A program made the position numbers and the translations under genes. A stretch of DNA of 64,000 nt, from positions 444,528-508,527 of the forward strand of contig JAODTK010005633.1 of NCBI GenBank assembly GCA_026419785.1, written 5' to 3'. The stretch is from Sclerodactyla briareus. Its lineage: Eukaryota > Echinodermata > Holothuroidea > Dendrochirotida > Sclerodactylidae. The notes under the pieces are model-generated. The model was not told the origin of the DNA and made no database searches. It saw only the letters and a list, made by a program, of their open reading frames with translations. Below are positions 33,701-46,600 of the stretch, piece after piece. Each line of letters opens with the position of its first letter. Position 1 is the first letter of the stretch.

Positions 33701-36180
33701 ACTAGATATTACCGCTAGTGGCCCTGCCTTGCATCGACCACCGCCATCGGCCGCCAACCGTGTCCGAAACATCTGATGTCATGAGTGATTCGACACATTC
33801 AGGATGACATTTCCCTCCTGCCAGGGAGTTACTCCTGGTGGGTGACTTCAACATCCCCATCGACGAACCAAATAAAAATGATCTATTGTGTCTGCTGCCA
33901 ACATGCAACAACAACAGGTCACGAGCCACCACCCCCAACATGCTAATAATTCTGGTCATGTGTTGTCACGCCCAGCAGAGGATGGCCTGTGTGGTGATGA
34001 CGTGTTGTCACGAGAACCTGCTATCAGACCATCACAGTGTCATTCCACCACACAAAAATGCACAGCATCGACTCAGCGGGTTCTACAGACCGATCGGAAT
34101 TTAAAGGAAGCATGATATGGTCCAATTCGCTATCTGTCCGACCCGGCAAATGAATGATGTCCGCAAATTAAACAATGCTGATGCAGATTTTTGGCTCGTA
34201 CAATAACACTTTACTACTGCGGAAATAATTGATGAAGTTACGCCGCGGTCCACGCCGTACCAGACCCGTAAGAATTTCGAATACCTATGGTACCGTGCCG
34301 ATGATGGGAGCGTGATCATGTCACACAAGACAAAACCGTCAAAGCTTGTATCATGGAGGCGAAAAACAGGTCTACTACAAGGCCAGCCCCAAGACCAGCT
34401 TCAAAACTGTCAAGAATCTGCTTGAATGAGCCAAACTGGCAATCTTCTACTCATTGATAATCCAGTGGTGTTGAGTAACAAATTCCCTAAGTTTTTCACG
34501 CTTAAGCATATCCAAGATACGGGTGATCCACCGCGGGCATCGGTGATCCGGTGGTGATGTGTTTACACGTGAGCTCCATACCCTTACACAAGTCCATGAT
34601 ATTACTGAGGAAAGAGTATCCAAGACCTCTAATGCTAGCTGTTCACTGACCCTCTGCCGACGTGACTTTTTAAGCAGAACACGCACAACCATATTACTGC
34701 TATACTCCATTGTCAGCACCTCGCTGCGAACAAGGCTGGCGTCACCACTGATGAGCACTCGTACAATCGTCGCCAGATATCAGGAAACGCTCCCTTGACA
34801 AAGATGATCTCCCAACACAAGCCGTGTTAGCAATCGAGGTAATCGCTAAGATTATCGAAATGCGCAGCGGAACAGGATGGTCTATGATTATGATCACCCA
34901 AATACACCTCCCGACCCGCTTCAATATAGCCTTTATAAGAGAGGCATGCACTGAGAGTTGCCCCTTGTCAAGTTTGTCATGCTGGAATCATAGTATCTCA
35001 TATGGACCTAAAAAAAGGTGGTGTTGGTGGCCAATGCTAGATATGAATGTAGCTCCGACCGGCCCGACTAGTAATCTCCTGGATCGCCTGACAAAGCGAT
35101 TTGGAGTCGTGAATGGAGTTGCACATGAGGGGTTGAGTCTCACATGGAAAGCTGTTGATTCGAAAACGGCCGTATGGGTGTCCCCCAGGACTCGGTTTGC
35201 TTGGTCCCTAGTATTTACCACGTACATCGCACGATAAGTGACATCGGACCACAAACACGCCGACGACCTCAACTTTACGTTCATTTGACCCCGGTTTCCG
35301 GGATCGAGGACTCCTTTCGTCAACTGAATGTGGCATGACGAGATCGATCATGGAAGTCCGCAAAACGCTATGGAAATTGAACGAGTCGAAAAACCAAATG
35401 AAAAAAAAACGAGTTATTCGTAGATGCCATCTGAACAAGCCGAAATAACGCCTACTATCAGCTTACGGTTGGCACTGGTTATCAGATTCCAAGGATGTTA
35501 CAGTAAACTTGGGTGGTTTTTCAACTCCACCATGTCCTTCAGCAAGCCATGTCACCCATCTCCGCCAAAAGGTTAATTTTCTTTCAGATCAGAAAAACTG
35601 TCGTATTTCGCAGATTTATCCACAACTGATACATCCTGCCTCCTGCCGTCGGCGTTGGTCACATCTAGACTCGATTTCTGCATGCCCTCTCACATACCTC
35701 ACCAAGAAGATCTGTCTGGAGGCCTGCAACGCCTACAGAACAACGGTGTTGAGAGTCTGTTGCGGTGTGATAGACGATGTCGAGTGTTAGCCCCATTGAT
35801 GCTTCAACTACATTGTCCCCGTTTCTCGAGGAGGAAAAACTTTTAAAATACGGTTGTATGTTGTATAAATGTTTGAATAACTCGCCCCAGTCGGATCTCT
35901 CCGATGCCTCCAGAGACAGGGCTGCTTGTGTCTGCGATCATCACATGATCGGGCAGATGATCTCGACCCAAATCGCGTAACATATGCTTTGGGTGAGATG
36001 GAGAAAACGGTTATGGATTTCGTCTTCTTTGTGGAATAGCTGCCTTTTGTCATCGAATCTGCTCCGTCCCCGTGGACTGTCAAGTCCATTTTGAAGTTTC
36101 ATTTGTATTATTATTTTCTTCGTACACGCTATGGCATTTCCGTGTATAGCGTTCTGAAGCTCATATTATTATTATTATTT
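33700..36180 (+). mobile_element. L2/CR1-like LINE: endonuclease, RT and 3' end (dead)
   Basis: Frames joined along the plus strand give the endonuclease (YRPPPSAANR-like near 33718, LLVGDFNIPIDEPN at about 33832-33870, LSDHHSVI near 34020-34045). The linker follows, then the RT entry (SCSL and LLKxSTxDP-like words are garbled). Motif A appears as MLDMNVAPTGP, where the family has D-x-SAAFDT. LLDRLTKRFGVVNGVAHE and VWVSPRTRFAWSLVFTTYIA mark motif B, and HADDLNF, the catalytic box, lies near 35258-35278. The C-terminus has NSTMSFSKPCHP, ALVTSRLDFC at about 35652-35682 and RLQNNGVESLLRCDRRCRV. The element ends in (ATT)n at 36164-36178. Many frameshifts and stops are present. A 955 bp internal part recurs at 39668-40622, and the 3' end at 47777-48270. 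Confidence 0.87.
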
Positions 36181-38609
36181 AAACATTATCAGTGGTTGGG
36201 GAAGGGAAGATCGTGATGAAATTGATTAAGGGGCAAGCATGTTCCTAGAGCACGGCTGGTGCGAGAGTTCGAACCACACACGGATTTGTAATTATTCCAT
36301 TGCGATGGTGAAATTACCTTTTTATGTCTCAAAATTACGCCAAGGTGACTACCGATAATTCTATCATGAGGCAAGAAGTAGCGCTCTTGGTATAGTTTGA
36401 GAGGGGATTAAAAATTACCTTCCCCGTTACAACAGGCGACAAGTAATCCGTACATTGGAAACGTGTTACTCAGTGGGAAACAAAGCTCCCACGCAAAGCC
36501 AGCCTGTCCGAGTGAAAGGTAGTCGATACCTCTAACTGTGTTTTTAGCTTCCTGCTCACCCAAAGCCAATACGTCTCAAAATGGTTTTCGGCAGGGTTGG
36601 AACCAGGTTCCCATCACAATAGATGAGGTGCCTGCAAAGATCTGGGATCACCGACATGGGCGGACGCTAACAGGTCAATTTTCGTGTTTTATATTTCTTC
36701 ACAGTTTTCTTCATTCTCTTATTTTTATATAGTGTGATCATGGCCCTCAGTTGTTGCTGAAGATGTGTCTGCAACGTCTTTCTTTTCTCTTTTTTTTTTT
36801 TTTGGTTTCAACTGTTTCATTGTGATTTATTTGATAAAAGGGCCTCAGTAGATTAGCTTCAGCTAACTGAGTTTTCCCTCGGAAGAAAATGAATAGGGAC
36901 CGTCTTACTACCGTCTGTGTTCGTGATGGGATTCACCATCTATATTGTGAATGTTGAGGATTGATGCAGTCACAACTTGTGGGGCTTTTGCTGTCATCTG
37001 GTCACTGGTTTCTGCTGTGCAGGTTAGCTCACAATATTCACTGAACTGAGGCTAATCAACACAACAGTTCACACTGCTTCCGTCTTTATAGCAATACAAG
37101 CAGAGATAGTGACCGTTCCGTTGCCCCCCCCCCCCCCCCGCCCCCCCAAAGGTTTTATTCCCGACGAAGGTCGAGTAATTACGTAGCCACGCTGATGTGT
37201 TTGTGTGACGCATGCTCGTAAACAGGCATTACTTGATCCAAGCCGATTGGATGAAGCTCTTAGCTTGGTCTGGTGTTTTCCCCCATTCCCAGGTACAATG
37301 ACCTACTGTTTTGAGGTCTTGTCAACGTTCATTTGAGGTCAAGGAGAGTCCAAGGTCTGATCATCTCGTCAATACACCTAAGTAAGAATGCCCTGTCTGA
37401 TCGGTTTGATCTGGTGATGTAATGCAAATTCTAAGGGAAGACAAGGATTGTGGTTTTTGTGAAGACCAAAGAAATTGTGAGCTTTGTGGAGTGAAAATGC
37501 TTAGCTTGACCAAGTCAGGATCAGTCAAGGAATCACAAAGCCTTTGGCTTTCTGGCCCGACTATCTCCAGTTTGGAGTGGACGAACATCGTAAAATGGTC
37601 TGCTGAGCCCAACCCAATTTTTCTCTCACAGTAAAAAAATTATCGAAATTGTGAAAATGGAAAAATGGGAGAGAAAAACATTTACTAGACATGTGCAGGC
37701 GGGTAAACCGCCGACGTTCTATCTCCACAGAAACAACCCTTTTGTGGACCCCGTGTAAGGGACACATCAACTTAGGTCCATTTTGACCTCCAGTTAACTG
37801 AAATATGCCCTACCCGTTTCAGGTCCACCTGTAGTCCACAATTCCCCAGTTTTTGCTTAATGCGATCAAATAGAAAAATAACATGATTCATTGCTAATTT
37901 GACCTGTTGTGACCCTGAATGGACTTCATATTGTTTAGCACTAACAACAGTCCATATCCGCTGAGTTTTCTTTCCAAATCCGACGGGAGTTGGTGTGTGT
38001 TGCGGAAAACCACAAATTTCACTTTCTGGTGACCTTGAATCAACATCATGTAATTCGGGGACCCAACTTGTGTCCCACCCCAAGGTTCGGTGTGGATCGG
38101 ACTAATTTCATATTTTCCGCCTGATTTTTTTTTCTACAAATCTGACCTCCAATAATCCCCGTCATGTTTTTTTTCCCGGAACAAAATTTTGTCCCCCCAC
38201 CGGGGCCCAAGTTGGGGGGGGGGGAGAAGCGGTGGCGCCAGACTAGGGGTTGGTTTGAACAACTCAACAAGCTGACGTCTTCCTTGAGTCGGATAAATAT
38301 TTTTTTAGGGTACGGGTTATGGGTATCATGTATGATCGAATTCAAAACCCGATGAATATCAGAGGAATGTGCTGTTCTCCTTCGCATCGTATCCACATGT
38401 TCAGAACGTTATTTGTCGGAACGCCTTGTTGATGGCGGGGGGGCTATTGATAACAGATTTGGGATATCTTATTCTTTAAGAAGAATCCAGCCAGGTGCAC
38501 ACGCGGGTTTTCGATAGTTTAACTGGCATTTTAAAGGCATTGACTATAGATAACTATTTTTTAAGGCTCAAAGGATGGTAGTTGTCGAATAGTAGAATTT
38601 TATGATTAA
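36181..38609. other. Flank of the LINE: dispersed TGACC-bearing repeat and unrecognised DNA
   Basis: No gene is recognised. A B-box-like step GAGTTCGAACCACAC lies near 36268. At 37120-37150 there is a C run. From about 37310 to 38110 AGGTCA/TGACCT words recur (for example TTTGAGGTCAAGGAG and GGTGACCTTGAATCAAC), part of the same family as 29225-29460. A second copy of the whole stretch lies at 48270-50840. Confidence 0.5.
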
Positions 38610-39377
38610 TCACGCAGACTGGGTCTCTAATGGACTGAGGGTATACTGAGCACACCAGAGGATACTGTTCCTAACGTGTAGAAAGAGTGTGATTATGTCA
38701 TTACATGTCTCGAATGTTGCCCAAATGAAAAAATATAAAAAATCCCTATGATATGATATGCGGTAGTTTTCCAAGCAAACATCATGCACTTTATTTTCCA
38801 ACTTCTCCATAAATATATTTGCTGTTAGGCGGCGGGCCATTTTTTGGTTCCTAGCGGTGGCCTGTATTCTGGACATCGACAATGTCTCATTGGAAATGCC
38901 CAAGTTTGCCCCATGCATTAAGCAGTTACGCAAGAAAACGCAAAAAGTTAAATGGGGTCCTATAAAGTTTAAAACGGAAGCGAGTCTCACACGATGGTCA
39001 GGATCCAAATCAACATGGCTGCCACATGGGGATCGGTTTTTTTTTGCGGAAAATATCAAAATGGCGGTCGAATGACGTCCGGTGGGGCAAAAACAGAAAG
39101 TTTGATATCGGACCGATCGCATGTTCCAGAACAAGGAACAAGAACGAGGATAAAGAATCGGAAGGATTGAATGGGTGGGATCACAAGCTACGAAAACGGA
39201 AACGGGCGAAAAAAACGCAATTTGCCATGAATAAACTTTACGAGAATAAAACTCACAATTGCCGTCAGGTGAGTGCCAAAATGCGAAGACAAGTTGGCCT
39301 TGAAATGATCTCCATGCTTCGTAAATGTGCACACACATGAAAAATGTAGAAGCGGCCGCCGGGTGGGTTCCATGCAT
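38610..39377 (-). other. 255-codon open frame of doubtful reality
   Basis: This is the longest uninterrupted ATG frame in the window. It has no recognisable domain, is rich in Phe, Cys and His without pattern, and runs antisense to a plus-strand word 'caaaatggcgg' that is frequent in repeats. The second copy of this DNA at about 50640-51400 does not keep the frame (147 codons remain in part), because that copy is full of indels. Either copy could be misread. I list it so it is not lost but give it low weight as a gene. Confidence 0.12.
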
Positions 39378-39667
39378 GGACTAAGTGTTAAGTAGGGATG
39401 CCAATGGCAAAGGAGGCAAAGCATGAGAAATTTGAGAAGGAATAGCCACGTGCGGTTCACCAAAGTAATTACTAGGGTGATTAATTTGTTTTCTAATATA
39501 AATAGCCCAGCAACCTACCGGTCGTGTTCCTCTAACCCACATTTTTCGGAAAGGAAAAAAGGGAAAAACTATGTTTTAAAGCCGTATTGAGGCCTATTTG
39601 AAACCTACCACTTCTACAGTGATACCAGATTTAGAAAACCTTCATTCGGCCATGTTTTGTGGACGTC

Positions 39668-40622
39668 TCAAGACCTCTAATGCTAGCTGTTCACTGACCC
39701 TCTGCCGACGTGACTTTTTAAGCAGAACACGCACAACCATATTACTGCTATACTCCATTGTCAGCACCTCGCTGCGAACAAGGCTGGCGTCACCACTGAT
39801 GAGCACTCGTACAATCGTCGCCAGATATCAGGAAACGCTCCCTTGACAAAGATGATCTCCCAACACAAGCCGTGTTAGCAATCGAGGTAATCGCTAAGAT
39901 TATCGAAATGCGCAGCGGAACAGGATGGTCTATGATTATGATCACCCAAATACACCTCCCGACCCGCTTCAATATAGCCTTTATAAGAGAGGCATGCACT
40001 GAGAGTTGCCCCTTGTCAAGTTTGTCATGCTGGAATCATAGTATCTCATATGGACCTAAAAAAAGGTGGTGTTGGTGGCCAATGCTAGATATGAATGTAG
40101 CTCCGACCGGCCCGACTAGTAATCTCCTGGATCGCCTGACAAAGCGATTTGGAGTCGTGAATGGAGTTGCACATGAGGGGTTGAGTCTCACATGGAAAGC
40201 TGTTGATTCGAAAACGGCCGTATGGGTGTCCCCCAGGACTCGGTTTGCTTGGTCCCTAGTATTTACCACGTACATCGCACGATAAGTGACATCGGACCAC
40301 AAACACGCCGACGACCTCAACTTTACGTTCATTTGACCCCGGTTTCCGGGATCGAGGACTCCTTTCGTCAACTGAATGTGGCATGACGAGATCGATCATG
40401 GAAGTCCGCAAAACGCTATGGAAATTGAACGAGTCGAAAAACCAAATGAAAAAAAAAACGAGTTATTCGTAGATGCCATCTGAACAAGCCGAAATAACGC
40501 CTACTATCAGCTTACGGTTGGCACTGGTTATCAGATTCCAAGGATGTTACAGTAAACTTGGGTGGTTTTTCAACTCCACCATGTCCTTCAGCAAGCCATG
40601 TCACCCATCTCCGCCAAAGGAT
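39668..40622 (+). repeat. Second, almost perfect copy of the LINE RT segment
   Basis: Copy of 34620-35575 including motif A, motif B and the HADDLNF box (about 40305-40326). Beyond 40622 identity drops abruptly to indel-rich similarity, first with the LINE (to about 40701), then with nothing in unit 1, because the inverted-repeat/spacer array begins. Confidence 0.95.
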
Positions 40623-40701
40623 TAATTTTAGATCAGAAACTTGGGCGTATTCGCGATTTCACAATGATACCTGCCATCTGCCGTCGCGCGTTGGTCACCT
40701 C

Positions 40702-40892
40702 TACAATCCCCGCCAAAATTGTTGGAAACCACTGCTGGCTACCAGCAGAAGAAATTTGGTCAGTCCCGGTACCACCTCCCCCCCCCCCCTGTTCCAATTG
40801 TTGTCTCGTAGTCGAAAACCCTGCAAGTTTGAAGAGAACAACATGAATAGGGGGTGCGGGGAGGTGTTCAAACTAATTTTGGCGGGGATGTA
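40702..40892. mobile_element. E unit 1: 191 bp element with about 28 bp terminal inverted repeats
   Basis: The left end reads TACAATCCCCGCCAAAATTG followed by TTGGAAAC. The right end is its inverse, GTTCAAACTAATTTTGGCGG then GGATGTA. A C run (about 40787-40797) near the centre and a GGGTGCGGGGAGGTG block on the right add a second, inner inverted pairing, so the unit is a foldback. The other five copies have the same plan. Size, ends and TA flank suggest a MITE. No coding capacity. Confidence 0.8.
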
Positions 40893-42043
40893 TATCCATG
40901 CATGCTATATGTTATCGTATATGTGGGAAGACGCGAATAATTACCGCGCAGATTGTGTTGCCGTTTGTTGATACCGGTGTGTGTATATAAACTCTTGAGT
41001 CACCTATCAAGTAGCAGCAAGAAATTACAGATTATGTTTTTTTGGAAATAGCGACTTGTGGACACAAGAACCGCAAACACTGCTTAGTGATTACATGCCG
41101 TGTTGATTTACTTGTGGACGGAACGGGACATCGTTTATTGCTAGTGGTGGTATTCTGAAACAGACACAATGATTGCAATTTGCCTTCGATGCGTTTCGGA
41201 AGGCTTCATGCGCACTGGAAGAGCCACACCATAGACACAATTGACAATAAATGGCATCAATGCCCAAGCGCTTGAACTCATATTCGCGACTGGAGGCGTC
41301 GAATGAAGGATTGACTATGTACAATGAAAGTGGGATATGTTTTGTGGACGGCCGTATTGAGACACGGGTAATCTCTCCAGTCACATTTTGATGATTGACA
41401 TAAGGTTCTACCGTAACATTATAACGCCAGTGACGGTTTCAAGTTGGTTTTGAGATTCATGACAGTAGTATTGGGTTGTGCTGTGGTTTAGATGAACTTT
41501 TGGCACACGGTAAGCTTGTGTATAGGCTCGTACATAGCCTATGGTAACCACGGTAAAACCATTCCAAAAGCTAAGAAGTTCTGATATTGAAGTTGACTCA
41601 ATTGAATTGAAGTTGCATTTAGGTTACCATTGAATGCGATACATATGGACTATGACGGTTAAAGGTAAAGCAGTTCGTGGTTGACATTCCATGTCATTGG
41701 TGTTGTTGCACTTCGCCCAGTCCGTGTTTTAGCATGGCTCTTCTGCTCGTGGAGTAAGCCAGTAGTTCCAGGCGGACTAAGTCCCTTATCCAATGATTCG
41801 GCACTACTTCGAACGGCGTAAGTATGGGCCCCTTCCTCTGTCGCCATGGTGACCGTTAAGGTGCTTATAGAAGTGGGCTGTATAGGCACTTATACGGTTG
41901 TCGACACTATCATGGCGTGTACATAACATACCGACAATCAAACAACGTGACATGCAGATTGAAGTTTGGTAGCACGTTTCCGGAGCACCAACGGTCCCCG
42001 ATGTCCCCCTGCCCATACATAGCACACGTTTGTATAGGGGATA
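40893..42043. repeat. Spacer S, 1.15 kb, first of five copies (42236-43355, 43668-44818, 45017-46144, 46345-47584)
   Basis: All five spacers share the same words in the same order: a 'ggaagacgc' step, 'taactcttgagtcacctat', 'gcatcaatgcccaagcgctt', CCATAGCCTATGGTAACCAC (contains the palindrome CCATAG-C-CTATGG), 'cattggtgttgaacttcgcc', GGTTGTCGACACTAT and 'cgtccccgatgtcccc'. No frame is conserved among copies and I recognise no protein. S is only ever seen between two E units here. Confidence 0.8.
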
Positions 42044-43355
42044 TACAATCCCCGCCAAAATTGTTGGAACACTGCAGGGCTTCCAGCAGAAGGAATTTCT
42101 GTCATCACGGTACCACCTCCCCCCCCCCCCCTGTTCACTGTTGGTCCGTAGTCGAAAACCCTGCAAGTTTGAAGAGAACAACATTGAATAGGGGGTGAGG
42201 GGGAGGTGTGTCCAAACTAATTTTGGCGGGGAGTATATCCCAGCATGCTATGTATGCGTATATCTGGGAAGACGCCGACTTAAGTACGCGCAGGCTTGGT
42301 TGCAGTTTGTTGAACCGGTTGGGTGTATAATAACTCTTGAGTCACCTATACAGTTAAGAGCCAAGAAATAACAGATTATTGTTTTTTGGACAATGCGACT
42401 TGTGGACCACAAGACCGCAGGACACTGCGTAGTGATTCCATGCCGGGTTAGTATTTGGGACGGGAAAGGGACATGTTTATGCTAGTGGTTTTTGTTTTTC
42501 TTGAAACATGACACATGCTGCAATTTGCCTTTCGATGCGTTTCGGAAGCGCTTCATGCGCATCTGAGAGCACACCATAGACACAATGACAATATAATTGG
42601 CATTCAATGCCCAAGCGCTTGCAACTCATATTGCGACTGGAGGGAGTCGACGAAGTATGGACATGTACAATAAAGTGGTGATATGTTTTGTGGCGGCGGC
42701 GCTATTGAGAAAACGGTAATCTCTCCAAGTCCAATCTGATGTTGACCATAATGGTTTACCGTAACATTATACGCCCCAGTGCGGGGTCACGTTGGTTGAA
42801 GATTCATGCCACGTATTCATTAGGGTTTGTTCTGTTGGTTAGATGAACTTGGGCACACGGGAAGGCTGTAGGTCGTCCATAGCCTATAGTAACCACGGTA
42901 AACCATTCAAAAGCTAAGAAGTTTGATATAAGTTAATCAAGTAACTGAAGTGGCATGGGTTTACCATTGAAGCGATACATATGGAGCGATGACGGTAAAG
43001 GTAAAAGCATTTCGTGGTGACATTTCCATGTCATTGGTGTTGAACTTCGAAAAGTCCGTTTTTGCCATGGATCTTCTGCTCGTGGCGTAAGCCAGTAGTT
43101 CCCGGCGCGACGTAGGCCCTTTCCAAGATTCGGACACTTTCGAAGGCCCCCTGCGTAAGAAGGGCCCTTCCTTGTCGCCATGTGAGGAGAGGGCTTATAG
43201 AAAGTTGGCTGATAGAGTCACTAATAGGTGTCGACACTATCATGCGGTAATAACATAACCGCCCAACAGTGACAGCAGATGAGTTGTAGCACGGTGGCCG
43301 TTAACACAAAGTCCCGATGCCCCTGCCACATAGCACGCTTTTTTGTAAGGGGAGA

Positions 43356-43667
43356 TACAATCCGCCGCCAAAATGGGAACACGGCTGGGTACCAGCAGAA
43401 GAATTTCTGTCAGTCACGGTACCACCACCCCCCCTGTTCAATGGTGGTCTCGCGGTCGAAAACCCCAAGTTGAAGAGAACAACATTGAACGGGGTGCGGG
43501 GGGGGTTTGGTTTTTTTTTTTTTTTTTTTGGTTTGTGGTTCTTTTTTTGTTTTGGTGGGGTTGCCCCCTTGTGCGGGTTTTTGGGGGGTGGGGGTGGGGG
43601 GGGGCACCACATCGCCTTAAGGGGGGGGGGGGTTTTCAGGTGTTCCAACTAATTTGGCGGGGATGTA
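43356..43667. mobile_element. E unit 3 with a 120-130 bp G/T-rich insertion
   Basis: Same termini as the other E units but 312 bp long. The extra DNA (about 43500-43635) is runs of G and T broken by a few C, sitting at the right half of the foldback. It may be an artefact of reading through a hairpin. Confidence 0.7.
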
Positions 43668-46600
43668 TAACCATGCAGCTATGTATGCGTATATGGTGGG
43701 AAGGACGCCGGAATAATAACGCGCAGCTTGTTGTTTCTTTGCAGTTGGTGATACCGGTTTGTTGTATAATACTCTGAGTTCACCTATTCAATTAGAGCCA
43801 AAAAATTACAGATGATGTTTTTTTTTTGGACATGCGATTGGGGAGGCCACAGAAACGCAACACTGCGTAGGTATTCCATGCAGTGTTTATTTACTTTTGG
43901 ATGGAACGGGACATCGTTTAATGCTATGGTGTTTTTTATTTTGAAACATGAAAAGCGGCAATTTGCCTTTCGCTTTGCGTTTCGAGCGCTCATGCGCCTC
44001 GGAAGAAGCACACACCATAGACACAATGGACAATAAATGGCATCATGCCCAAGCGCTTTGCAAAATCATATCGCGGACTGGAGGGGCGTCCGAAAAGTAT
44101 TGACTATGTACAAGGAAAGTGGTATCTGTTTTGTGGCGGACGCTATTGAGAACGGTAATCGCTCCCGTCACATATGATGCTTGACAAATGGTTTACCGCA
44201 AATTATAAACGCCAGTGACGGTTCAGTTTGGTTGAGATTCATGACACAGGATTCATTAGGGTTGTGCTGTAGGTTAGATGAACTTTTGCACACTGAATGC
44301 TGTAGGCTCGTTCCCTAGCTATGGTAACCCGGTAAACCTTTCAAAAGCTAAGAAGTTCGATATAAGTTTCTCAATTAACGTGAAGTTGCATTTAGGTTTT
44401 TTACCATGAATGCATACATATGGAGCTAGGAACGGTAAGGGAAAGCATTCGTGGTTGGACATTTCCATGTCATTGGTGTTGAACTTCGCCAAGTCCGTTT
44501 AGCAGGTTTCTGCTCGTTGGCGTAAGCCAAGTAGTTCCAGGCGCGCCTTGGGTCCCTTTCCAATGATTTAGGACACTTCGAACGGCCGTAAGAATGGGCC
44601 TCTTCCGCTGTCGCCATGTTGACGTAAGCTGCTTATAGAAAGTTGACAGATATATGTCACTTATATATTGGTTGTCGACACTTTCATGGCGTTGTGTTGT
44701 ATAACATACCGACCTCAACACGTGACATGCAGCAGATTGCAAGTTTGTAGCAGTTTCCGTCAAACAACGTTCCCCGATGGCCCCTCTGCCTACATAGCAC
44801 GCATTTGTATAGGGGATATACAATCCCCGCCAAAATGGGTGGAAACAGCATGGATACAGCAGAAGAAAATTTTCTGTTCAGTCACGGTACTACCACCTCC
44901 CCCCCCCCCCCCCTGTCAAGTGGGTCTCGTAGTCGAAAAAACCTGCAAGTTGGAAGAGAACAACATGGAATAGGGGGTGCGGGGGAGGGTTGCCAACTAA
45001 TTTGGCGGGGATTGTATAATCCATGCATGCTATGTATGCGTATATGTGGGAAGACGCCGACTTAATTAACGCGCCGCTTGTGTTGGCAGTTTGGTTGATA
45101 CCGGGTGTGTGTATAATAACTCTGAGTCACCATATCAATCGCAGCACGAAAATGCAGATATTGTTTTATTTGGACATAGCGACTGGGACACAAGAACGCA
45201 ACACTGGCGTAGTTGATCCATGCCGGTTATTTACTTGGACGGAAACGGGACCTCGTTTAATTGCTAGTGTGATTCTGAAAACAGACACAATGCTGCAATT
45301 TGCCTTTCGATGCGGTTTCGGGAAGCGCTCAGGCCCTCTGAAGAGCACACCCATAGAAACAAGGACAAGATAATGGCATCAATGCCCAAGCGCTTGTGCA
45401 ACTATATTCGCGACTGGAGGGCGTCGAATGAAGTACTGGCTACGTACAATGAAAGTGGTATCTGTTGTGTGGCGGCGCTATTGAGACGTAATCTCTCCAG
45501 TCACATTCTGATGATTGACATAATGGTTACCGCAACATATAACGCCAGTGACGGTTAACGTTTGGTTGAGATTCAGGCACAATTCAGTAGGGTTCGTGCT
45601 GTAGGTTAGATGAACTATTGGCACACGGAATGCTGTAGGCTCGTTCCATAGCTTATGGGTAACCACGGTAAACCATTTCAAAAGCTAAGAAGTTTCTGAT
45701 ATAAGTGATCAATTAACTGAAGTTGCATGTAGGTTACAGTTGAATGCGATACATATGGAGCTAGGACGGTAAGGTAAAAGCATTTCTGGTTGAACATCCA
45801 TGTCTTGGTGTTGAACTTCGCCAAGTTCCGTTAGCCATGGCCTTCTGCTAGTGGCGTACGCCAGTAGTACAGACGCGACTTGAGTCCCTTTCCAATGATT
45901 TCGGCCACTTAGAACGCGTCCGTAAGTATGGGCCCCTTCCTCTGTCGCCATGTTTACGTAAAGTGCTTATAGAAAGTTGGCTGAAGTATGGCACTTATAT
46001 AGGTTGTCGACACTATCATGGCGTTTGTAATAAACATACCGACCTCAAACAAACGTGACATGCCAGATGAAGTTGTAGGCACGTTTCCGTCACACAACGT
46101 CCCCGATGTCCCCTGCCTACATAGCCCCTTTTGTATAGGGGATATACAATCCCCGCCAAAATGGTTGGAACACTGCATGGCACCAGCAGAAGAATTTCGT
46201 CAGTCACGGGACCACCTCCCCCCCCCCCCCCCCTGTTCAAGTTGGTCTCGTTTCGTAGTCGAAAACCCTGCAAGTTTGAAGAGAAACACATTGAATAGGG
46301 GGGGCGGGGGAGAGGTGTTCCAACTAATTTGGAGGGGATTTGTATAGCCCAGATTGCTAGTATGCGTATATGTGGAGACGCCGACTTAATACCGCGCAGC
46401 TTGTGTGTTTGCAGTTTGGTTGATACCGGTTGTGTGTATAATAACTCTTGAGTCACCTATACAGTTAAGAGCCAAGAAATAACAGATATTGTTTTTTGGA
46501 CATAGCGACTGTGGACCACAAGAACGCCACACGAGTAGTGATTCCATGCCGTGTTTATTTACTGTGGGATCGGAACGGGACATCGTTTAATTGCTAGTGT

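Larger units (their letters stand above)
34620..39667 (+). repeat. 5.05 kb duplicated segment, unit 1
   Basis: Positions 34620-35575 match 39668-40622 base for base except for one A in an A run (about 35401-35409 versus 40448-40457). Positions 35665-39667 match 47777-51665 in order but with frequent single-base indels. Unit 1 therefore ends exactly where the repeat of its own beginning starts (GTGGACGTCT joined to CAAGACCTC at 39668). This is either a head-to-tail duplication or an assembly join of two versions of one locus. Confidence 0.9.

Noticed and set aside
34824..35237. 137-codon frame, present again at 39872-40285, as a conserved new gene
   Set aside because: It contains the RT motif A-B region of the L2-like LINE. 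The perfect second copy is part of the duplicated block, not evidence of selection.
36200..36300. tRNA-like B box (GAGTTCGAACCACAC)
   Set aside because: No matching A box at the right distance and no cloverleaf; at most a SINE fragment.
43301..43652. Frames of over 100 codons with poly-Pro and poly-Gly
   Set aside because: They come from C and G runs in error-rich sequence and are not kept in the other array units.
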